Below are positions 6,252 through 11,402 of a DNA stretch of 11,402 nt, one piece after another. The DNA is from JBDKTH01 sp964558295 (GTDB lineage: Bacteria; Planctomycetota; Planctomycetia; Pirellulales; Thermoguttaceae): positions 1-11,402 of the forward strand of contig CAZLDQ010000188.1 of NCBI GenBank assembly GCA_964558295.1, in the 5' to 3' direction. Under the pieces are notes generated by a model. That model was not told where the DNA came from. It saw nothing but the letters and a program-made list of their open reading frames with translations, and did not search any database. The position numbers and the translations under genes are program-made. Position 1 is the stretch's first letter. Each line of letters opens with the position of its first letter.

Positions 6252-7861
6252 GACATGACCTCCTCCAAATCCCCGCGGCTCTTCTCGGCCAACGACTGGC
6301 AGATACGCTCCAGGCTTTTTTCCGCCACCTCCTGGACCACCACACTGCGGTCGAGCATCGCGTCGCGCAGGGCTTCCCAGGTTGGCAGCGTATCGCAGTC
6401 GGCGAGAGCCTCCGCGGCGGCGACGCGGACCATGTGGTCCTCGTCGTTCAACAGTTCGATAATTGATTTTTCCAAGTCCCGCACCATGCCCATGTCGCGA
6501 GCGGCCAACACCGCACGACGGCGGCGAACCCGCGAAAGGCTCTTCATCTCGCTGACCAGTACGGTTCCGGCTTCGGGATCGATCTTCCGCACGATGTGTC
6601 CGGCGGTGGGACGGAGTTCCTCGGGCATGGTTTCGAAGTTTACGAGGTACTGCCGAATGGTGAACTCGGGGAGCGTTTCACGGAGCGCCTCGCGCACCTC
6701 CTCATGGGGGCTATCGACCATGCGGATCAACAACGACATGGCCCCGGGGACGTTGCGCCAACGCAATTGTCGGAGGAGATGGGCGCGGACGACCGGATCT
6801 TCGTTGTTCAGGCTTTTGACGACGAGGACTGTTGCTTCGGGGGTCTTGATTTCGGCGAGAGCGGCGGCTGCGGCACGTTGCCCTTCGGGCTTTCCCTCTG
6901 CCAACAGGTAGCCGAAGACGGCCAAACGCTGCTCGCGTTTCATCGTGGAGGCCATGATGACGCGGACCGCGGAACGCTGTCCGGCATCGCTCATACTGGC
7001 CCAAAGCGGATGTTGCGGTTTGGCCCAGGCAAAGTTGTTGAACCGAGCTAACGACTCGGCCACGGTGCGTGACAGCCACGGATCGACGAGTTGGAATAAA
7101 TTCTCCACGAACTTCAGGTCACTGCGGTTTGCCAGCACCTCGCGGGCGGCCTGGGGCATTTGCGGGTCATCCAGGAAGCTCAACAGCAGGCGGATCACAC
7201 CGCCACGCTGGCTGGTGGCGAGAGCTTCCAAGAGCGGTTGGCGCACGGCCTCGCTGGGTTGCTGGAGGATGCGACGCAAGGTGGGGTTCTGCTGCCGGCC
7301 CAAAAGAAGAAAGGCCTCGACGACTTGCTTGAAGCCATGCTGACTGTAACGGAGGAGCCCTTCCTCGAGCGCGGAAATCATCCGTCGTCGCAAGGTTTCG
7401 AAGTCGCGGTCCTTCGTTTGCGCATCGGGGGTCGAGAGTTCTTGGTAGAACAGATCGGTCAGGAGGAGGATCGTTTCGGCCGCGGCCTGACGTCCCGGCT
7501 GGTTTTCGCGGGCGATCGCCGCCAACAGCGTCGGCAAGGCGTCGTACAAGCGGAAGGTCAAAACCATCTCGCAGGCGCGGCGGAACGCCGCCTCGTCCTT
7601 GGTTGTTAGCGCCTCGCTAATCACGCCCACCAGCCGGTCCGGACGTTCGCTGACAATGGTGCGGCAGTGTTCGTCCATTGTCGGCAGTCGCCGGAAGACT
7701 TCCTGGTGTCCGCGTGGACTGCGACGTCCCAACAGGGCGCGCAGCGCGCCGTCCCGACTCGCCTCGGAGGGACATTCCAGAGTCGCCAACAGAACGTCCA
7801 CGGAGGCTTCGTTTGCCGTCCTCGTCAAGAATTGAAACGTGGCCTCTAGACCTGCACTCAT
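6248..7861 (-). CDS. HEAT-repeat protein of unknown function
   Basis: A 537-residue protein, all alpha-helical in appearance, with no signal peptide or membrane span, so it is probably cytoplasmic. Repeated helix pairs of HEAT / PBS-lyase-like type run through much of its length and are clearest in the C-terminal half, for example LNNEDPVVRAHLLRQLRW, MVDSPHEEVREALRETLPEF, LLNDEDHMVRVAAAEALADC and AMLDRSVVVQEVAEKSLERI. Such proteins act as scaffolds and have no catalytic residues that would reveal a substrate. The frame stays open for 10 more codons, including an ATG at 7882 and a TTG at 7891. I chose the ATG at 7861 because AGGGA (7870-7874) sits 8 bases upstream, whereas the ATG at 7882 has its purine tract too close. 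The 235-bp gap before nadB's stop (7862-8096) probably holds the promoter, but no good -35/-10 pair is visible. The gene overlaps the small membrane-protein gene by 4 bases. Confidence 0.85.
   Translation of the reverse strand: MSAGLEATFQFLTRTANEASVDVLLATLECPSEASRDGALRALLGRRSPRGHQEVFRRLPTMDEHCRTIVSERPDRLVGVISEALTTKDEAAFRRACEMVLTFRLYDALPTLLAAIARENQPGRQAAAETILLLTDLFYQELSTPDAQTKDRDFETLRRRMISALEEGLLRYSQHGFKQVVEAFLLLGRQQNPTLRRILQQPSEAVRQPLLEALATSQRGGVIRLLLSFLDDPQMPQAAREVLANRSDLKFVENLFQLVDPWLSRTVAESLARFNNFAWAKPQHPLWASMSDAGQRSAVRVIMASTMKREQRLAVFGYLLAEGKPEGQRAAAAALAEIKTPEATVLVVKSLNNEDPVVRAHLLRQLRWRNVPGAMSLLIRMVDSPHEEVREALRETLPEFTIRQYLVNFETMPEELRPTAGHIVRKIDPEAGTVLVSEMKSLSRVRRRRAVLAARDMGMVRDLEKSIIELLNDEDHMVRVAAAEALADCDTLPTWEALRDAMLDRSVVVQEVAEKSLERICQSLAEKSRGDLEEVMS
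6259..6266 (-). promoter_or_regulatory. Strong Shine-Dalgarno inside the HEAT gene, for the coupled membrane protein
   Basis: GGAGGAGG on the minus strand lies 7 bases before the ATG at 6251. It is embedded in the last codons of the HEAT-repeat gene (Glu-Glu-Val), whose stop overlaps that ATG. The spacing is near ideal, so the downstream start is well supported and translation of the two genes is likely coupled. Confidence 0.75.
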
Positions 7862-8096
7862 GGATCTCTTCCCTGTGTACATCTCTTCCAATGGCTACCC
7901 CACATTCCGTCAATCTCAGACCGATTGACTCGCCTCAAGAACGGGCTTCACAATAGCTTAGCTTACGCCCTCGGGGCAGAAGGCGGGGGGCGATAGAATT
8001 GCTAGAGGACGGGTGGGAATTGTGGCGATCCTCGCGGTCGGTCGCAACAAGCCGGGACGTTTCAGGGGGGACGTATGCCAAAGAAGGAGGAAACGC

Positions 8097-9725
8097 TTAG
8101 TCCTTGGGGATCACCATTCCTCCCCCCCGCCGAAAGAGAATATGGCGATTCCACGTTGCATCGTCCCGCTCGGGGAAATCGGTGCGCACATGGCCGCCAC
8201 GCGATTCCTGGCGGGCCAGCGCGGCGGAGACCATCATCCGCGCCACGCAGAGCATATTCTGTAATTCCCAACCGGTCGGATCATTGAACTGGAGGCCCAA
8301 GACGTAGCGGCTCCAATGATCGATGCTGTCGGCCGCGTCCTGGAGCCCTTCCGCCTCCCGACGTACCCCCATATTGCGCCACATCAGGCTTTTCAGTGAA
8401 TTGCGGATGTCTTCCAGGTCCAACGGTTCGTCCAGCGGACAGGTACGGGGGTTTTCCAGGGGCAGGGCACGGAAGCGATCGTCGATCGGGGCGGCCGCTT
8501 GGGACGCCCCTTCGCCGGCCGAGGCCCCGTAGACCAGGGCCTCCAACAAGCTATTCGAGGCGAGACGATTGGCCCCGTGTAACCCGCTGGAGGTGACCTC
8601 GCCGGCTGCCCAGAGCCCGGGGAGCGTTGTGCGCCCCTCGGCGTCGACGGTCACTCCTCCCATCATGTAATGGGCTCCGGGGCGCACGGGAATCCGATCC
8701 TGGGTGATATCGAGGTTGAAGTGCCGGCAAATCTCGGCAATCCCCGGAAAACGGGCCAATACCCACTCGGGCTCCAGATGGGTCAGGTCCAGATACACGT
8801 TGGGATGGCGAGTCCGCTCCATCTGACTGACGATCGCCGAGCTGACCACGTCGCGGGGAGCCAGCTCGGCCCGGCTGTCGTAATCGGGCATGAATCGGTG
8901 GCCATACCGGTCAACCAAATGGGCCCCCTCGCCCCGCATGGCCTCCGTGATCAAGTGGCGGCCACTGCCGGCGATGTAGAGCACCGTAGGATGGAACTGC
9001 AAGAATTCCATGTCGCGCAGCTCGGCTCCGGCCCGATAAGCCATCGCCATCCCGTCGCCGGTAGCCACCTCGGGGTTTGTCGTTTCGCGGTAGATTTGGC
9101 CCAGCCCGCCGCAACAGAGGATCGTTTGCTTGGCCCAAATCAGCGTTTTCCCGTGGCGGCTGTTCCAAACCAACGCACCACGGCACGTGCCCTCGTGGGT
9201 CAGCAGATCAAGCGTGAAAGTGTATTCCCAGACATCGATGTGCGGCTCCTCGCGTACCCGCTGGATCATCGTGCGCATGATCTCCTTGCCCGTGGCGTCG
9301 CCTAGGGCATGGGCGATTCGGTGACGACCATGGCCGCCTTCGCGGCCGAGGGTCAACCTGCCGTTAATCCGGTCGAATTGCGCGCCCCAGTCGATCAATT
9401 CCTGGACCCGCTTGGGGCCTTCGCGTACGACGCGTTCCACCACCACCGGATCACATAATGCGCCGCCGGCCTCCAGCGTGTCGGCCACATGCTCTTCGAA
9501 GCTGTCTTCCTCACTCAGGACGGTCGCGATCCCCCCTTGGGCGTTGGCGCTGTTTGATTCCCAGATACCGTCTTTGGTGATCACCAGCGCGGAGAGTTGG
9601 GGAGGCACCGCCATGGCGGCACGGAGCCCAGCCAAACCGGCACCGATGATCAACACATCGGTGAAGAAGTGGGGGACTTGTTTGGGGTGGAACGGGGCCA
9701 GATAACGAGCGGGCTCAATGACCAT
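8097..9725 (-). CDS. nadB: L-aspartate oxidase NadB
   Basis: Flavoenzyme that oxidises L-aspartate to iminoaspartate, using oxygen or fumarate; quinolinate synthase (NadA) then uses the product in NAD synthesis. Cytoplasmic, 542 residues from the ATG at 9725, a normal length. Visible features: FAD-binding GAGLAG at 28-33; NSANAQGG at 58-65; HVADTLEAGG at 79-88; REGGHG at 128-133, whose Glu129 matches the Glu that distinguishes aspartate oxidases from fumarate reductases; QFHPT; ITEAMRGEGAHLVD; PGAHYMMGGV; GEVTSSGLHGANRLASNSLL for FAD closure; and a C-terminal helical domain. The frame is open to an ATG at 9866, but those 47 extra residues are unlike NadB, contain two palindromes and leave the usual N-terminus (RYLAPFHP..PHFFTDVLIIG) internal. 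Neither ATG has a strong ribosome site. A TAGAAT box at 9893-9898 could be a -10. No nadA or nadC is nearby. Confidence 0.95.
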   Translation of the reverse strand: MVIEPARYLAPFHPKQVPHFFTDVLIIGAGLAGLRAAMAVPPQLSALVITKDGIWESNSANAQGGIATVLSEEDSFEEHVADTLEAGGALCDPVVVERVVREGPKRVQELIDWGAQFDRINGRLTLGREGGHGRHRIAHALGDATGKEIMRTMIQRVREEPHIDVWEYTFTLDLLTHEGTCRGALVWNSRHGKTLIWAKQTILCCGGLGQIYRETTNPEVATGDGMAMAYRAGAELRDMEFLQFHPTVLYIAGSGRHLITEAMRGEGAHLVDRYGHRFMPDYDSRAELAPRDVVSSAIVSQMERTRHPNVYLDLTHLEPEWVLARFPGIAEICRHFNLDITQDRIPVRPGAHYMMGGVTVDAEGRTTLPGLWAAGEVTSSGLHGANRLASNSLLEALVYGASAGEGASQAAAPIDDRFRALPLENPRTCPLDEPLDLEDIRNSLKSLMWRNMGVRREAEGLQDAADSIDHWSRYVLGLQFNDPTGWELQNMLCVARMMVSAALARQESRGGHVRTDFPERDDATWNRHILFRRGGGMVIPKD

Positions 9726-9770
9726 GATGGCAGGAATCAGCAATTGGAGGGAGAATACGCCGCACAAGCG

Positions 9771-9839
9771 GCCGGGCAAGCCCGGCGCTGGCTTGGCCAG
9801 AGACGCCTGCTGCCCCTCACGAAACGTCGGGCAAGCCCG
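9771..9839. repeat. Two copies of a short GGGCAAGCCC palindrome upstream of nadB
   Basis: GCCGGGC-AA-GCCCGGC occupies 9771-9786 and a shorter copy, CGGGC-AA-GCCCG, occupies 9828-9839; the centres are about 55 bp apart. Both can form tight GC hairpins in RNA from either strand. They lie between the stop of the low-complexity protein gene and the preferred nadB start, in the stretch that a longer nadB frame would have to translate. This placement is typical of extragenic REP-like palindromes or transcript-end hairpins; no T-run follows either copy on the minus strand. The repeats are seen directly; the role is inferred. Confidence 0.5.
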
Positions 9840-9895
9840 GCCGCCACGCGAGATGTCCCGATCCATTCAGTCGTCTCGGAGAAACGCTGTTTATT

Positions 9896-11402
9896 CTACT
9901 CCCCTTGCTTCCCGCCCGCCACCGATTCGGTGTAAGCCCGGAACTGTTCAGTCCAGCCCGGCGGAGGGGGTGCGCGGCGTGATTGTTTCAGATTCCGCAG
10001 TTGATCGTCCATGCGTCCCGTGTTGCGTCGCAGTTCTGTACTGCTTGGCCGTAGTCCCAGGCTTTGCAGGGCCTTGTCCCACTGTTGCTTGGCCGCATCG
10101 CCCGCTGGCCCCTTCTGACCGGCCGCTTGGCGCATCTGGCTCCACTGGCGATAGAACCGCTCCAACTCGTCGCGATTCCAGCCAAGCCGGTTCAATAGTT
10201 CGGGATCGGGCTGGTCCTTGGCCAACTGCTCCTCCAAGGTCTCCAGGCTCAGGTTTACCGCCTTCTCGGCGTACTTGCGGTTAATCTCATCGGGGCGCGA
10301 GGGTTCCGGCTCCGGAGGCTTCGGCGGCGGGGTCTCTTGGTTGTTCGGTTGGCCACCCGTTGGAGGGGTTCCAGTGGCTGACGGGTTTTGCCCCTTCGTA
10401 GTTGTCCCTTGCGGCGGACCGTTGGCCGGTTCGGCTGACGGTTCTCCCCCCTCTCCAGGTTGTGGTGAATCGTTGGATTTTTCTCCTGGCTTTTGTCCGT
10501 TGGGCTGTCTACTCTGACGGGAGCCTTGCCCCGTGTCCTTTGATTGGCTGCCGGTAGCCCGATCCGCTTTGGCCTGATCCCCCGCCTGCTGGCCGGTCTT
10601 TCCTTCGCCCGGTTGATTTCCTTGATTGGCCCCCTCTTCCGACTCTGTGTGGCTGCCGGCGGTACCGGTGCCCGACTGTTCGGATTTCTGGCCGGCCCCC
10701 TTTTGGCCGCCGCCGGCGCGTTCGCCAGTCGCATCACCTTCAGAATTGGAAGGCTTGTCGTTCTTGCCTTGTCCCTGGGCCTCTTCTCGGTGGTCTTTTT
10801 TGGCAGCGGTGTTCGGTTGCCTCGTGTCGTCTGCGTTAGCTGACTCGTCTGGTTTCGTGGCCTTGGGCCTCTGATCCGACTCGGACTCCCGCGTCTCGCC
10901 CGTCTTCTGGGTGTCTTGCTGACCTGTGTCCGGAACCCGCTGCGGTTTGCCGGTCGGTTGCTGGGCAGGTCCTTCGGTCTTCTTCTCGGCTTTCGTGGGA
11001 TCACCACCGGCTGGCGGCTGGCCCTCCGGAGGAGCTTCCTTGCCCGGTTGGGACGAGGATTTCTCGGAGCCGGACTTCTGATCGTCGCCGGCTTGTTGCT
11101 GCGGTTTGCCTTCGCCGCCCTGGGGAGACTTTTCGCCCGGCTGGGACGAGGATTTCTCGGAGCCGGACTTCTGGTCGCCAGACGACTGCTTTTCGTCCCC
11201 CTTCTTTGCAGGTTGATTCGCAGTCTCCTGGTCTGGCTGGGGCTGATCCGATTTCGGTTCGCCCTGGGACAGCTCGCCAGGTTTTGCTTGGTCGGGTTTT
11301 GCTTGGTCGGGTTTTGCTTGGTCGGGTTTTGCTTGGTCGGGGTGTGGTTGGTGGGGGTTTTTGTGGTGCGGCTGGGTGTGATTTGCCTGGTACGGGTTGG
11401 TG
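9896..11402 (-). CDS. Large Gln/Gly/Pro/Lys/Glu-rich low-complexity protein, 3' part only
   Basis: A single frame without stops runs from the window edge to a TAG at 9896-9898, giving 501 residues; the true start lies beyond 11402. About the first 360 residues are very hydrophilic and low in complexity, rich in Gln, Gly, Pro, Ser, Lys, Glu, Asp and Thr, with almost no hydrophobic or aromatic residues, so this part is probably disordered. It includes four DQAKP units near the window edge and a duplicated KSGSEKSSSQPG. The last ~130 residues look folded and helical: NLSLETLEEQ, then PELLNRLGWNRDELERFYRQ, ALQSLGLRPSSTELRRNTG, and an end of the form PPPPGWTEQFRAYTESVAGG. I believe similar C-termini occur in large planctomycete proteins, often with N-terminal membrane spans, but I cannot name a family. 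Shorter starts (for example TTG at 10237) are internal to this frame and have no role I can support. Confidence 0.7.
   Translation of the reverse strand, partial: TNPYQANHTQPHHKNPHQPHPDQAKPDQAKPDQAKPDQAKPGELSQGEPKSDQPQPDQETANQPAKKGDEKQSSGDQKSGSEKSSSQPGEKSPQGGEGKPQQQAGDDQKSGSEKSSSQPGKEAPPEGQPPAGGDPTKAEKKTEGPAQQPTGKPQRVPDTGQQDTQKTGETRESESDQRPKATKPDESANADDTRQPNTAAKKDHREEAQGQGKNDKPSNSEGDATGERAGGGQKGAGQKSEQSGTGTAGSHTESEEGANQGNQPGEGKTGQQAGDQAKADRATGSQSKDTGQGSRQSRQPNGQKPGEKSNDSPQPGEGGEPSAEPANGPPQGTTTKGQNPSATGTPPTGGQPNNQETPPPKPPEPEPSRPDEINRKYAEKAVNLSLETLEEQLAKDQPDPELLNRLGWNRDELERFYRQWSQMRQAAGQKGPAGDAAKQQWDKALQSLGLRPSSTELRRNTGRMDDQLRNLKQSRRAPPPPGWTEQFRAYTESVAGGKQGE
11042..11173. repeat. 39-bp in-frame direct duplication in the low-complexity gene
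   Basis: Bases 11042-11080 and 11135-11173 match at 38 of 39 positions (T/C difference at 11048/11141). The offset is 93 bp, exactly 31 codons, so both copies encode the same peptide (KSGSEKSSSQPG). Near identity at the DNA level suggests a recent internal duplication rather than convergence on a biased composition. Confidence 0.75.
11281..11340. repeat. Four perfect tandem copies of a 15-bp unit encoding DQAKP
   Basis: The unit GTTTTGCTTGGTCGG is repeated four times without change over 60 bp; on the minus strand it reads as Asp-Gln-Ala-Lys-Pro in the frame of the low-complexity protein. From 11341 to the end the array decays. The next 15 bases match the unit at 11 of 15 positions with all differences to G, and later ones match less. 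The unit is a whole number of codons, so copy-number change would keep the frame. Confidence 0.85.

Noticed and set aside
7862..8096. A promoter for the HEAT-repeat operon
   Set aside because: I looked for -35/-10 pairs on the minus strand and found only isolated partial matches (for example TTGTGA and TTGAGG without a partner), so none is reported.
8075..8287. A small plus-strand frame (start 8075) near the end of nadB
   Set aside because: Most of it is antisense to the conserved end of nadB. The AAGGAGG at 8083-8089 lies after, not before, the ATG and no other start follows it at proper spacing.
9726..9866. N-terminal 47-residue extension of NadB as a targeting or extra domain
   Set aside because: It carries two palindromic repeats, shows no signal-peptide pattern leading the protein, and the inner ATG gives the normal NadB length and N-terminus.
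10255..11007. A 250-codon Arg/Pro-rich minus-strand frame in the right-end region
   Set aside because: It is a frame-shifted reading of the low-complexity gene. The competing frame is open over the whole 1.5 kb, contains the in-frame DQAKP repeats and ends in a folded-looking domain.
11281..11340. Possible CRISPR or iteron array
   Set aside because: The 15-bp units are directly abutting with no spacers, keep a coding frame and sit inside a long open frame, so they are a coding tandem repeat.

Overview
This 11.4 kb window is GC-rich, and every gene I can support lies on the minus strand, so transcription runs from high to low coordinates. The gene content suggests a planctomycete, probably of the Pirellula type. 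The reasons are a GldA/GldF-GldG/DUF4340 export-type ABC cassette with long charged low-complexity insertions, a large Gln/Gly/Pro/Lys/Glu-rich protein with a conserved-looking C-terminal module, and cytoplasmic HEAT-repeat proteins. This is an inference from style and gene content; there is no marker gene such as rRNA.

Layout in transcription order. (1) 11402-9896: the C-terminal ~500 codons of a large hydrophilic low-complexity protein whose start lies beyond the window. It contains a four-copy 15-bp tandem repeat and a 39-bp in-frame duplication. (2) 9725-8097: nadB, L-aspartate oxidase, the first enzyme of de novo NAD synthesis. It stands alone, without nadA or nadC. Two near-identical short palindromes lie between it and the preceding gene. 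(3) 7861-6248 and 6251-5802: a HEAT-repeat protein translationally coupled (ATGA overlap) to a small single-span membrane protein; both are of unknown function. (4) A 263-bp gap with competing inverted repeats and a consensus TATAAT box. (5) 5538-4798, 4746-2026, 1969-296: a three-gene operon for a Gld-like ABC system, consisting of the ATPase (GldA type), a fused GldF-GldG permease/auxiliary protein and a membrane-anchored DUF4340 protein. A perfect 13-bp hairpin 48 bp after the last stop probably ends the operon.

How the genes work together: the three-gene cassette is the only obvious machine. The ATPase would power the ABC-2 half of the fusion, while the GldG half and the DUF4340 protein act outside the membrane. 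Its substrate is unknown. NadB is ordinary metabolism. The HEAT/membrane pair probably works as a unit, but nothing in the sequence says on what.

Both window ends (about 1-75 and 11341-11402) are conspicuously G/T-rich and look degraded, as at the ends of a draft contig, so sequence there should be treated with caution. I did not find a CRISPR array, transposase, tRNA, rRNA, phage gene or recognisable defence system. The most unusual items are the fused GldF-GldG cassette with its matching charged linkers and the repeat-bearing partial protein at the right end.
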